27,311 nt of DNA, taken from positions 1 through 27,311 of the forward strand of contig NZ_CALJPC010000076.1 of NCBI RefSeq assembly GCF_937981295.1, given 5' to 3'. How positions within the stretch are numbered: position 1 is the first letter of the stretch; every line of letters begins with the position of its first letter. This document shows positions 1 through 10,813 of this stretch, in pieces. The notes beneath the pieces were generated by a model. The model saw only the letters and a list, made by a program, of their open reading frames with translations. It made no database searches and was not told the origin of the DNA. The position numbers were made by a program, and so were the translations under genes. This DNA is from an uncultured Campylobacter sp. (GTDB lineage: Bacteria > Campylobacterota > Campylobacteria > Campylobacterales > Campylobacteraceae).

Positions 1-888
1 ATTGAAATTTTATCTGCTTTGATCGTTTTATTAAATAAATACGTTAAATTTTAGCCTGATCTTAAAAAACGGATAGGCGCGGATAAAGCTAGATATATTA
101 AATTTAATACCGCAAGCATTGAAACGGGATTTGGATTTAAATCATATAAAAGGCTAAGCGGCGGTATTTATGAAATTTAGCCCACCTTGCCACGCACGGA
201 GGCTTTACGGGCGATGTTAGACGCATACGGCAACAGAATACTGGTGTTATAAAAGGCGCGGATACTATACGTGCGAGGATGGGCGGGCAATCTTCATAAA
301 ATTTAGCCGCATCAATAAGCTTCTTTTGTAGAACATGCTTTTTACGGGCTTGATTTTTAATAGGGTTTTATCTGCCTATAGAACGTTTCATTATATTAAG
401 TAATAACGCCTGCCAAGCTTTATTTGGCTTGGCCATCTAGTTTAAATCATGCGGAAAGCTTTATAAGTGCCGGCGGCTTTATAATTTAGATATAAAAGCG
501 CAGCAATGTATTAAAAAACGAACGAACGTATAAATCATAAATGAGGCTAGGAGAGGTTAGAAATAAAGATCGCGCCATAGAAGTTAAAAAGCAAACGCAA
601 CAGATAGTATTAAAAAATGATACAAACAAGCAAGTATTATAGAAAAATTTCAATCCATATCATTTTTCACTCAATATAAGTTAAATTTAATGCAGAGTTT
701 TAAGATTTTATATTGATGGAGGATTAGATTTAAAATTTGTATTTGCAGAAGGTTCTAAAATTCTAAAAAGGCTATGGAATTTTAAATTTATCAAGCAATA
801 TTTATTGGCTAAAAGAAGCAGTAGGTCAAAGACACCAGAATAGAATTTAAATTGAAAATTGTATGGAAAGTTATGGAATTTTAACAAA
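1..888. other. Gene-free, apparently decayed region downstream of the rRNA operon
   Basis: No convincing gene in either strand. On the plus strand around 80-300 one frame reads as plausible protein for short runs (for example RTEALRAMLDAYGN near 205-245) but is cut by several stops (around 178, 250 and 298). This looks like remains of a coding sequence, not an active gene. I could not assign a family. No tRNA and no clear intrinsic terminator for the rRNA operon was found. Confidence 0.45.
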
Positions 889-1004
889 GCCTGCAGCGAC
901 CTACTTTCCCCGTCCGAGTAACGGATAGTATCATCAGCCAGGACGAGCTTAGCTTCTTGGTTCGAGATGGAGCAAGGCGTTTCCTCGTCTGTATAGCCAC
1001 AGGC
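889..1004 (-). rRNA. rrf: 5S ribosomal RNA
   Basis: The minus strand reads GCCTGTGGC at the 5' end and CTGCAGGC at the 3' end, which pair as helix I. Inside are the typical campylobacterial 5S motifs GAGGAAACGCCTTGCTCCAT, CGAACCAAGAAGCTAAGCTC and GGGAAAGTAGGTCGC. Length is about 116 nt. It is the last gene of the rRNA operon, about 420 nt after the 23S 3' end. Ends were set from the terminal helix and may be off by one or two bases. Confidence 0.95.
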
Positions 1005-1196
1005 AGTGTTAAATAAGGGATTGCTTTTGTTGTTTGATAGTAATATCTTGCGAATACGTTATACGAATTTTGACCTCGTAGCATATGAGCTTTACTCGTT
1101 CCTGTCTATTCGCCTCATATTTAAAAATACTTCGTAATCTAATTTGGATTAATCGTAGATTACGAATATCTTTTATAATCTCTTATTTAACACTGC
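1003..1196 (-). repeat. Long inverted repeat with nested hairpin in the 23S-5S spacer
   Basis: A 15-nt sequence at 1003-1017 (GCAGTGTTAAATAAG on plus) is perfectly inverted at 1182-1196. Between them lies an 11-bp perfect hairpin, 1131-1141 against 1156-1166 (TTCGTAATCTA / TAGATTACGAA). In the transcript this closes a structure of about 190 nt that ends exactly at the 5' end of 5S. I infer a processing structure that sets the mature 5S 5' end; a small stable RNA is an alternative. Confidence 0.6.
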
Positions 1197-1383
1197 GTTC
1201 ATCGTTAAAGTCAGATCTTGTTTTATAAAAACAAAGGTTGATAAGGTACAGTAAAAATTTACTATTTCGAATTGAGAACTAATTTTTTGCTAGGCGAGGC
1301 AAACGAGCAAAGACAAGGGAGCATACGTATGGTATGTGACCGAAGTCTGCAGCGAAGTTTAACGAAGCATAGTGAAAAATTAG

Positions 1384-1416
1384 GAATCAATCTTATCCTT
1401 AACAAGGAAGTAATGC
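1384..1416 (-). repeat. 3' arm of the pre-23S rRNA processing stem
   Basis: This sequence, just beyond the 23S 3' end, is an inverted copy of 5097-5128 upstream of the 23S 5' end. Fourteen bases pair perfectly and the remaining differences are transitions that keep G-U pairs, giving a stem of about 30 bp around the whole 23S precursor. That is the expected substrate of RNase III. Confidence 0.7.
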
Positions 1417-1689
1417 TTAAAAGATAAGCAAACGAGCTATTAGTACCGGTCAGCTAAAGGACTTTCATCCATTACACATCCGGCCTATCAAACTAGTAGT
1501 CTACTAGAGCTCTTAAAAGAAGATTCATCTTGGAGTCGGCTTCGAGCTTAGATGCTTTCAGCTCTTATCACATCCCGACTTAGCTACCCGGCGGTGCTCT
1601 TGGCAGAACAACCGGTACACCAGTGGTCAGTTCAACCCGGTCCTCTCGTACTAGGGTCAACTCTCCTCAATCTTCTTACGCCCACGGCA

Positions 1690-1775
<86 letters not shown>

Positions 1776-1776
1776 C

Positions 1777-1832
<56 letters not shown>

Positions 1833-1879
1833 GCTCTTGGGGGAGATCAGCCTGTTATCCCCGGGGTACCTTTTATCCT

Positions 1880-1921
<42 letters not shown>

Positions 1922-2356
1922 ACCGACTTTCGTCTCTGCTCGACGTGTATGTCTCGCAGTTAAGCTGGCTTTTGCCTTTATACTCTACAAGCGATTTCCA
2001 ACCGCTTTGAGCCAACCTTTGTAAGCCTCCGTTACATTTTGGGAGGCGACCGCCCCAGTCAAACTACCCACCAGACATTGTCCTACCTAAGGATAACTTA
2101 GGCTAGTTAGCTACCCGAATAAAGAAGAGTGGTATCTCAACAATGGCTCATCGTAAACCAAGATCTACGACTCAAAGCCTCCCACCTATCCTGCGCATCT
2201 TTATCCAAGTAGCAGTGTCAAGCTATAGTAAAGGTCCACGGGGTCTTTCCGTCTTGCCGCGGGTAGGAGGAATTTTCACCTCCACTACAATTTCACTGGA
2301 TCCCTCTTTGAGACAGCTCCCATCTCGTTACGCCATTCATGCAGGTCGGTATTTAA

Positions 2357-2409
<53 letters not shown>

Positions 2410-2462
2410 TCGGGCTTCGATCAGACGCTTTGCGTAAGCTAACGTCATCAATTAACCTTCGA

Positions 2463-2493
<31 letters not shown>

Positions 2494-3128
2494 TCTTACG
2501 AGTTAGCAGAGTGCTGTGTTTATGGTAAACAGTCGGGAGGGACTCTTTGTTGTAACCTTCTTCGCTTACGAAGTAAATTCTTAACGAAGCTAGGCACACC
2601 TTATACCGAAGATACGGTGCTATTTTGCAGAGTTCCTTAAAGAGAGTTCTTCCACGCGCCTTAGAATACTCATCCCACCCACCTGTGTCGGTTTACGGTA
2701 CGGGCGATATCAGCTAAACTTAGAAACTTTTCTCGGCTCGATAGTATCATGGATTCTTCATCTACTCCGAAGAGCGTCAGAAGCCTTTCAGATCTCGGAT
2801 AAAGAGTTACGGATTTGCCTATAACTCAACCTACTTCCTTAGACTAGCACTTCCATCCGCTAGCTCCACTAACTTTAAGCGTCCTTCCGTCGCACACTGA
2901 TATCGGTATCGGAATATTAACCGATTTTCCATCGCATACCCCTTTCGGACTTTGCTTAGGACCCGACTAACCCTACGATGACGAGCATCGCGTAGGAAAC
3001 CTTGGGTTTACGGCGAATACGATTCTCACGTATTTTATCGCTACTCATGCCTGCATGCTCACTTCCAACCGCTCCACCGCTCCTTACCGGTACGGCTTCG
3101 ACGCTTATTGGAACGCTCTCCTACCACA

Positions 3129-3407
3129 GTGTCTATGAGTATTTATACTTTACTTAGGCTTGTCTTTTTGCTTTTTGTTGCTAAATTTTAAAATTCTAAG
3201 AAATTTGAAATTTATAAAATTTAGATTAAGACCTTGCATTCAAATTTGAATGCAGAAAGCGAAGTATCTTTGCGCATATTTAAATGTTGCTGATATTTTT
3301 TCGACTAAGGCTAACCGGTGTAGGTTGCCGCAGGAGAAAAAATGAAGCTCATTTAAAGATGCCAAAGAGACAAGCTAGTATAAATAATCATAGACACTAT
3401 CTAAAGC
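3129..3407 (-). other. 23S intervening sequence in helix 45
   Basis: Conserved 23S stops after CGAAGCTTTAGATA and resumes at GTGGTAGGAGAGCGTTCC, the two sides of helix 45. In between is an AU-rich insert closed by a long stem: GTGTCTATGATTATTTATAC at one end and GTATAAATACTCATAGACAC at the other. An inner stem-loop has GAGAAAAAAT pairing with ATTTTTTCGAC. Helix 45 is an established site of intervening sequences in Campylobacter; excision by RNase III is expected from family knowledge. It shares sequence with the insert at 4025-4334. Confidence 0.85.
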
Positions 3408-3481
3408 TTCGGTACTCATTTTAGCCCCGTTATATTTTCCGCGCAAAATCACTAGACCAGTGAGCTATTACGCTATCTTTA

Positions 3482-3512
<31 letters not shown>

Positions 3513-4024
3513 TTGTTTCAGTAACTTCACATCGTTTTCCACTTAAATGAGATTTGGGGACCTTAGCTGTTAGTCCGGGTTGTTTCCCTCTTGACGACGG
3601 ATTTTATCACTCGCCGCCTGACTGCCGTGGTTACGCTATAAGTATTCGGAGTTTGATAGGGTTTGGTACATTGGTGTATGCCCTAGCCCATTCAGTGCTC
3701 TACCCCTTATAACTACTACACGACGCTATACCTCAATATATTTCGGAGAGAACCAGCTATCACGATGTTTGATTGGCCTTTCACCCCTATCCACAAGTCA
3801 TCCGGAGCCTTTTCAACGGCCGTCGGTTGGGTCCTCCACCGGCTCTTACACCGGCTTCAACCTGCTCATGGATAGATCACATCGTTTCGGGTCTGCAGCA
3901 TCTGACTAATCGCCCTATTAAGACTCGCTTTCGCTACGGCTCCGGGTTTCCTTAACCTCGCCAGACACCACAACTCGCAGGCTCATTATGCAAAAGGCAG
4001 TCCATCACACTGTGGATCTGTTTC

Positions 4025-4334
4025 AATACTAATCTTGGATCGTCTTATCTTGTTTGATTTAAATTTTAAATTTGATCTATTTAAATTTAATCTACGGTTT
4101 GAAATTCTGATTCTAGAAGTTTTACCTCTTTTTACTTTTAAAATTTCAAATTTAATCCGATGATTTATAAAAAAATTGTAAAAACAAGATATACCCGCCT
4201 AAAGGCGCGGTATTTTGGATGAGAAATTAATGTTGTGAAGATTTTTTCGATTGAGATAAGGCTTTTAGCCTATCGATTGAGAAAAAATCGAACTCATTAA
4301 TTTATCGCCAAAAGACAAGCCGTCCTTAATATTC
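4025..4334 (-). other. 23S intervening sequence in helix 25
   Basis: The insert lies about 580 nt from the 23S 5' end, in helix 25. Its ends pair (GAATATTAAGGACGGCTTGTC side against GATAAGACGATCCAAGATTAG side), and a second large hairpin near 4230-4300 has arms GATTTTTTC and GAAAAAATC. The rest is AU-rich and unlike 23S. Helix 25 insertions are known but less often reported than helix 45 ones. Having both in one gene means two separate excision events. Confidence 0.82.
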
Positions 4335-4407
4335 AAACAGACCCACATAGTGCTCTGAATGATTGTAAGCAAACGGTTTCAGGTTCTATTTCACTCGGCT
4401 CACCGCC

Positions 4408-4438
<31 letters not shown>

Positions 4439-4916
4439 ACGCTATCGGTCTAGTAGTAGTATTTAGGGTTGGATCGTGGTCGACCCGGCTTCAGACAGGA
4501 TTTCACGTGTCCCGTCCTACTCAGGATACCGCTAAGTAAGGATGTGATTTCATATACGGGAGTATCACCCTCTATGCCTAACCTTTCCAGATTGTTCTAT
4601 TATCAGATCCTAGTCTATGTTGCGGTCCTACAACCCCACTAGTAAACTAGTGGTTTGCCCTCTTACGCGTTCGCTCGCCGCTACTAGCGTAATCTCTATT
4701 GATTTCTCTTCCTGCGGGTACTTAGATGTTTCAGTTCCCCGCGTTGGCTCCATTAATGGTAACACATATCGCTATGTATTGGGTTGCCCCATTCAGAAAT
4801 TCCCGGATCAAAGCCCCTTGACGGCTCCCCGAGACTTATCGCAGTCTGGCACGTCTTTCATCGCCTCTACTAGCCAAGGCATCCACCGTTCGCTCTTAGT
4901 AGCTTACCTTTTTTAG

Positions 4917-4983
4917 TACTTCTCGCAAGAGCAAAGCTCTTGCTCCGACGGGGAGCGCAAGCGCTCCCTCGACCCACCTAAAG
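4917..4983 (-). promoter_or_regulatory. Two-hairpin leader module directly upstream of 23S
   Basis: In the transcript this reads CTTTAGGTGGGT, then a hairpin GGAGCGC-TT-GCGCTCC, then a hairpin GCAAGAGC-TTT-GCTCTTGC, then GAGAAGTA just before mature 23S. A module with the same layout and flanks, but different compensated stem sequences, precedes 16S at 7499-7563. I infer a processing or rRNA antitermination element. Confidence 0.55.
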
Positions 4984-5096
4984 CACAGCAACGCTTTCGG
5001 CGTTGCCGTAAAATTTCCATTGAAGCAAATTCTAAAGCTTGGTTTCGGATCATAATCGGTAAAGAAGTTATTAGATTTATTTATATATTCTAATTC

Positions 5097-5128
5097 GCAT
5101 TACTTCCTTGCTAAAGATAAAATCGATC
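5097..5128 (-). repeat. 5' arm of the pre-23S rRNA processing stem
   Basis: Complementary to 1384-1416 beyond the other end of 23S (GCATTACTTCCTTG is shared exactly, in inverted orientation). Together the arms bring the two ends of the 23S precursor together. Confidence 0.7.
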
Positions 5129-5566
5129 TAACTAAGCATTTGGTTTACGGATAAGCATTTTTGAATTGCTTTATCTTTAAAACCGAAGCGTTAAATTTAT
5201 TCTATAGTATTTGATTAACTCGAATTAAGACGGAAAGAGATCAAACTCATAAAGTAAGTTAGGCTCTATAAGCGTGTATTGATCTTAGCTTTTAACCTTG
5301 GATAACATAATAAGGCTAAAGGCTTGGCATCACTTCGAATAATCAAAGCTTTAACAAGTCCTGTAAAATTGTTTTATTAAAACTTGATTGTGACTTTAAC
5401 AATGGTACTTTAAAGAACGTTTAGGGTAAACCTAAATAGAAAATTTTAAGTTATGATAGCTTGATCAAATTTGTTAAATTTAACAAACCAAATCTGTTTT
5501 GGTAAAACCGAATTAAAATTCTCTATTTAGATTTAACGTCGAATTAAATATGGCGCAAATATCTTA

Positions 5567-5642
5567 TGGTGGAGAATAGCGGGATCGAACCGCTGACCTC
5601 CTGCGTGCAAAGCAGGCGCTCTCCCAGCTGAGCTAATTCCCC
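5567..5642 (-). tRNA. tRNA-Ala, anticodon TGC
   Basis: The minus strand gives a complete cloverleaf of 76 nt starting GGGGAATTAGCTCAGCTGGG, with anticodon stem-loop CCTGCTTTGCACGCAGG (anticodon at 5607-5609), T-arm GCGGTTCGATCCCGC and an encoded CCA end. It lies in the 16S-23S spacer. No tRNA-Ile was found in the spacer on either side, although the tRNA-Ala/tRNA-Ile pair is common in bacterial rRNA operons. Confidence 0.97.
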
Positions 5643-5981
5643 ATCTTCGTTTATCTTTTTCCTTATACTTCGTCAGTTTTGCAAAAATCGACATCGTGTA
5701 TATCTAATACGCTGCTTGATTTTCTTAAAACTTCCTCGTCTAAGAAAAAAATCTAAACAAATCTATTTTAACAATATAAAATAGATTGTATTAAGCAATT
5801 AATTCTTACTTCAATATATTAAGGAAAATAGCTTATAAAATATAAGACTAAGATTTAATCTTGTCCGTCAATCTCTCAAACCTAAACAAGCTCGATTGAG
5901 CGTGCTTAGAGCTAATAAATAATATGTTAGCGCTAAGACTTTATGATAGATACCTTGTGAGAGGATATCTATTTGTACTCT

Positions 5982-7496
<1,515 letters not shown>

Positions 7497-7498
7497 TA

Positions 7499-7563
7499 TA
7501 CTTCTCGCAACGGCAAAGCCGTTACTGCGAGCGAGAGCTTTCGCTCCCTGCACCCACCTAAAG
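7499..7563 (-). promoter_or_regulatory. Two-hairpin leader module directly upstream of 16S
   Basis: It matches the module before 23S (4917-4983): same outer sequences (CTTTAGGTGGGT at the 5' side, TTGCGAGAAGTA at the 3' side) and the same two-hairpin order, here GAGC-GAAA-GCTC and AACGGC-TTT-GCCGTT. Stem bases differ from the 23S copy but pairing is kept. The rest of the leader, 7564-8008, contains no gene. Confidence 0.55.
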
Positions 7564-8014
7564 TTACAAAGATTTGCGAAAAAATAAGTTTTTCACAAAT
7601 CATAAATTTCTAAGGATAGCATTAAAACCGAAGCTTGGCTACGATCTTATTCTGCGTCTTAAATTTAATCTATGATTTAAATTCTTTATACTTATACAGG
7701 TAGATACGATTATGAAGTTTTTAATCTAAAAACTTTATGTTTTTGTAACATTGTTTTTACGGATAGGTTTAGTTAAAGCTAGATGCTAACTTAGATATTC
7801 GTTACGGACGTAAAGAATTCTCTAAATTTCGATCCGGCGATCTAAATCTTAAATCCATAGGCTCAATCGATCACTTGTTTAGATTTCAAAGATTGACTAA
7901 AGATATTTGTTTTTAACAGTTAAAATTTTAAAAAACGCGTTCGCTAAAAGGCTAAAACTACTAGGACTTAAGAGTTAAGAAAGCAGGTTCGGCTCGGTGC
8001 GAAACAGAATTGTG

Positions 8015-8020
8015 ATTATA
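8015..8020 (-). promoter_or_regulatory. -10 box of the rRNA operon promoter
   Basis: The minus strand reads CTTGTATAATCACAA, a perfect TATAAT box followed by a GC-containing start region. Campylobacter sigma-70 promoters rely mainly on the -10 and often lack a clear -35; none is evident here. It would start transcription near 8008, about 510 nt before 16S. It sits only about 40 bp past the end of selD, with no terminator visible between. Confidence 0.65.
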
Positions 8021-8058
8021 CAAGAGCGATGCTTAAAGGGGGCTGAATAGAAAAGATT

Positions 8059-9081
8059 TTAAACTAAATAAATTTTATGTTTGGCATGTGCTATAACTTC
8101 TCCGATGATAGCGCTACTAGCGTAACCTGCGTTTTTTAAATTCTCAAGCGCTCGCGCCGCGTCCTTTTCCGCTACAGCAAGCAGAAGTCCGCCGCTAGTT
8201 TGCGCGTCACAAAGCATTATGTCCGGCTCGGAATCGACACCAGGCGCGATAAATTTTAAATTTTTATAGCTTCCGGCGGGGATCAGCCCCTCATCAAGGC
8301 ATCTGAGGGCGCTTTTTAGAAGCGGAATTTTGCTAGGATAAATTTTAAAGCTCACGTTCTCGTTTATCATTTCAAGCGCGTGTCCAAGTAGTCCAAAGCC
8401 CGTCACGTCGGTCGCGGCATGTATTTTTAGACCTCCTAGCGCGCCCACGGCATAAAAATTTAACAAAATCATGCTCTCTATCGCGTCACGAAATTCTTCA
8501 AATTTAAGAAATTTCGCCTTAATAGCCGTAGCGATGATGCCCGTACCGAGAGGTTTTGTTAGGATCAGCAGGTCGCCTTCGCGCGCAGTATTATTGCTCC
8601 AAAATTTACGCGGATTCACCCGCCCCGTGACGCTAAGCCCGTAATAAATTTCAGGAGTAGAGATGGTGTGACCGCCCACCAGAACCCCTCCGCACTCTTT
8701 GATCTTGCCTTTGCCGCCGCGCAGAATTTCGCGCAGAATTTCATTTGAGAAATGGCAATCGTCAAAACCCACGATATTTAGGGCATTTATCACTTCGCCA
8801 CCCATCGCAAATACGTCGCTTAGGGAGTTTGCCGCCGCAATCTGTCCGAAGATAAACGGATCGTCCACTAAAGGGGTGATAAAATCGAGCGTCTGCACGA
8901 GCGCAAGATCGTCATTTATGCGAAATACGCTCGCATCTTCGTTGCTGCAGGTGGACGAAAGCAGGCTTGCATTGGGCTCGATTAAATTTCCAAGATTTTC
9001 GGTTAGACCCGCCGGGTCAAGCTTGGCGGCTCAACCGGCGGCTGCAATAAATTTCGTGAGGTTAAAATCTCTGTAGATCAT
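8059..9081 (-). CDS. selD: Selenide, water dikinase (SelD), itself a selenoprotein (in-frame TGA = Sec17)
   Basis: SelD makes selenophosphate from selenide and ATP, the selenium donor for selenocysteine tRNA. The recognisable open frame begins at 8898, but the same frame continues upstream through a single TGA (9031-9033) to an ATG at 9081, giving 340 aa. The upstream part is also family-like: FNLTKFIAAAG-U-AAKLDPAGL. Counting from the ATG, the TGA is codon 17 and Lys is 20, exactly where E. coli SelD has Cys17 and Lys20; the usual second Cys (19) is Ala. Further SelD hallmarks are LDFITPLVDDPFIFGQIAAA, DVFAMGG, GGHTI, DVTGFGLLGH and DAQTSGG. The ATG overlaps the yedF stop (ATGA), so the two are translationally coupled. 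An annotation that starts at 8898 would lose 61 residues including the catalytic one. Confidence 0.93.
9001..9036 (-). promoter_or_regulatory. Bacterial SECIS-like hairpin at the selD Sec codon
   Basis: The RNA around the TGA folds as GGTT/AACC at the base (the UGA begins inside this stem), then GA/TC, then a CCGCC/GGCGG stem with an 11-nt loop AAGCTTGACCC. Bacterial SECIS elements lie just 3' of the UGA and bind SelB. The fold was drawn by hand; loop details were not tested. Confidence 0.65.
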
Positions 9082-9674
9082 AGTTTGATTACTTCGTATT
9101 TTGATAGGACGTCCATGATTTCGTATGCATTTGAGATCTCGCCGATCGAGAGCTTATCGACTAGTTTATAGCTCTCCAGACAGCTTCCGCAGCTTAAAAT
9201 TTCAGCCCCCGCTTCGTTTAGCTTTTTGATCGCCTCAAAGCATTCGTGGCCGCGATTCGTGGTTATATGCACGGCGTTGTTTACGCAGATCACCTTCACT
9301 GGCTTTTCGTCTAAGCTTAGCGCTGCGCCTAAAAATTTAGCAAGCAGACTCTTTCCGATCGGGCCGCTTCCGCACTGCTCCTCGTTTAGAAATATCACCT
9401 TGCCTCCTTTTGGCGCCGTTACGCTACAATAAATATCGTCGATACTTTCATCTTTCAGCTCGTCCGTTTTTACGGTTTTTATAAGCGTGTCGGCGCCCGC
9501 TTGTGAAATTTGCGCCTCAAAGCCGTTTTTAGCCAAAAAGCGTTTTATGTTTTCACGAGGCGCTACGTCGTTTACTAAAATTTCTAAACTCTCTCCGATT
9601 TTTAGCTCGCCGAGGGCTTTTTTGGTGCGCAAAAGCGGTTCCGGGCAATTTAAATTGCGACAATCTAGTTGCAT
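9078..9674 (-). CDS. yedF: Selenium metabolism protein YedF (TusA-like + DsrE-like domains)
   Basis: 198 aa. Residues 1-70 form a TusA/SirA-type domain with the typical LNCPEPLLRTKKAL motif; Cys10 is the expected persulfide or selenide carrier. Residues 95-198 form a DsrE-like domain with a second cysteine pair in ILSCGSCLESYKL. This two-domain protein is the family known as YedF, found with selD in selenium-using bacteria and thought to handle selenium or sulfur for delivery; its exact role is not settled. Start ATG 9674 has AAGGA 7 nt upstream. The stop overlaps the selD ATG. The gene follows fdhC by 84 bp on the same strand, so fdhC-yedF-selD is probably one transcript. Confidence 0.9.
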   Translation of the reverse strand: MQLDCRNLNCPEPLLRTKKALGELKIGESLEILVNDVAPRENIKRFLAKNGFEAQISQAGADTLIKTVKTDELKDESIDDIYCSVTAPKGGKVIFLNEEQCGSGPIGKSLLAKFLGAALSLDEKPVKVICVNNAVHITTNRGHECFEAIKKLNEAGAEILSCGSCLESYKLVDKLSIGEISNAYEIMDVLSKYEVIKL

Positions 9675-9758
9675 GTGAAATCCTTAAAATAAAAATTCTT
9701 TGAACCTCAAAGCTAATGCGAGCCGCACGCAAGCAGGCCCGCATAAAATTTACCCAAG

Positions 9759-10718
9759 TTATAAGCGCGGGTACTTCGCTTCAAATTGCGATTTAGCGAT
9801 CTGCCCCTTATCCAACAGCTCGCGATACCAGTAGTGGTGAAGTACGTAAACTTCCTCCTCCGGCTTGTGTCCGTCGATCATCGAGTGAATGGCACCGCTG
9901 ATCGCAAAGACCGCCATGTAGATATGCACGAGCAAAAACACCGCGCAGACCGCGCCCAAAAAATTATGAATAATCGCGCTTGCTCTTAAAATTTCGATCT
10001 GACTCATACCTAGCGCACTTCTCATCGCCGGGATATCGTAGTCTAGGAAAAACATCGACGCGCCCGTCGCTATCATCACTATACCGCCTAAAGTCGCGAC
10101 CCAAAACCACGCCTTTTGGCCTGCGTTAAATTTACCCGCAGGGATTGCGCGCTTCTTTTTGCTTAGATAGCCGCCCACGATCATCATCCATCTGATATCG
10201 TAAGTTCGCGGTAGCATACGCCAAAACCATGTCACTAGCATAGGCACAACGGCAATCGCAAACGCTATCGTAGCCAGTCCGTGAGCGTTTTTACAAAATC
10301 TCACGAAAGCGCCGCCGCCGAATTCTTCGCCAAACATCATAATCAAGCCTGTCGGAACCAAGATCGCCCATGCTACGGCCGCTACGAGATGATATAGTCG
10401 CTCAAATTTATTAAACGCATAGATCGGTTTGCCCGCATGATGATCGAAGTGCTTCGGTCCTATGATCGCGTAGTGCCCAATAAAAGCTATGATTACGCCC
10501 AAAACCGCACCCAGCGCCAACCAAGCAAAAAAGCCCGAGCTTTGCAGATGTCCTTGAAATTGCAGAAAAATCGGACCGAAGCCATTGCCGTAGCTATCGA
10601 TGTTTTCAAGCCTTGCATTGCCCCAAACATCACTATTTCCCTGCACGATATCGGCATATTTTTTCTCTTCGGCCTGCGCATAAATACAGGCAAAAAGCGC
10701 GAGAAACAATCTTTTCAT
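9759..10718 (-). CDS. fdhC: Formate dehydrogenase gamma subunit, membrane cytochrome b
   Basis: 319 aa, the usual length. A signal-like N-terminus (MKRLFLALFACIYAQA) precedes an extracytoplasmic stretch and about four membrane helices (about 62-85, 107-128, 145-166, 203-225, 246-275). His residues suited to bind two b hemes are H110, H146, H251 and H265. Segments PAGKFNAGQKAWFW and IIHNFLGAVCAVFLLVHIYMA are typical of FdhC/FdoI. It anchors the periplasmic FDH and passes electrons from formate to the quinone pool. The catalytic alpha and iron-sulfur beta subunits are not adjacent: the upstream gene is nspC. Here fdhC leads the yedF-selD genes, which supply selenium to the same enzyme type. RBS AAGGA before ATG 10718. 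Confidence 0.9.
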   Translation of the reverse strand: MKRLFLALFACIYAQAEEKKYADIVQGNSDVWGNARLENIDSYGNGFGPIFLQFQGHLQSSGFFAWLALGAVLGVIIAFIGHYAIIGPKHFDHHAGKPIYAFNKFERLYHLVAAVAWAILVPTGLIMMFGEEFGGGAFVRFCKNAHGLATIAFAIAVVPMLVTWFWRMLPRTYDIRWMMIVGGYLSKKKRAIPAGKFNAGQKAWFWVATLGGIVMIATGASMFFLDYDIPAMRSALGMSQIEILRASAIIHNFLGAVCAVFLLVHIYMAVFAISGAIHSMIDGHKPEEEVYVLHHYWYRELLDKGQIAKSQFEAKYPRL

Positions 10719-10747
10719 GGATTTCCTTAGATATAAAATTCAAGCCG

Positions 10748-10753
10748 ATTATA
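10748..10753 (-). promoter_or_regulatory. -10 box for fdhC-yedF-selD
   Basis: The minus strand reads TGATATAATCGGC: an extended TATAAT about 30 nt upstream of the fdhC start, within the 95-bp gap after nspC. Suggests that fdhC has its own promoter and is not simply read from nspC. Confidence 0.55.
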
Positions 10754-10813
10754 TCATTTTTTGCAAAAAATTTTCTTACAAAGCAAAATTACATTTTTGC
10801 ATTAAGTGCGGCG

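Noticed and set aside
9675..9758. Small gene between fdhC and yedF
   Set aside because: Frames across this gap have no RBS and no family resemblance, and only overlap the start of yedF in another frame.
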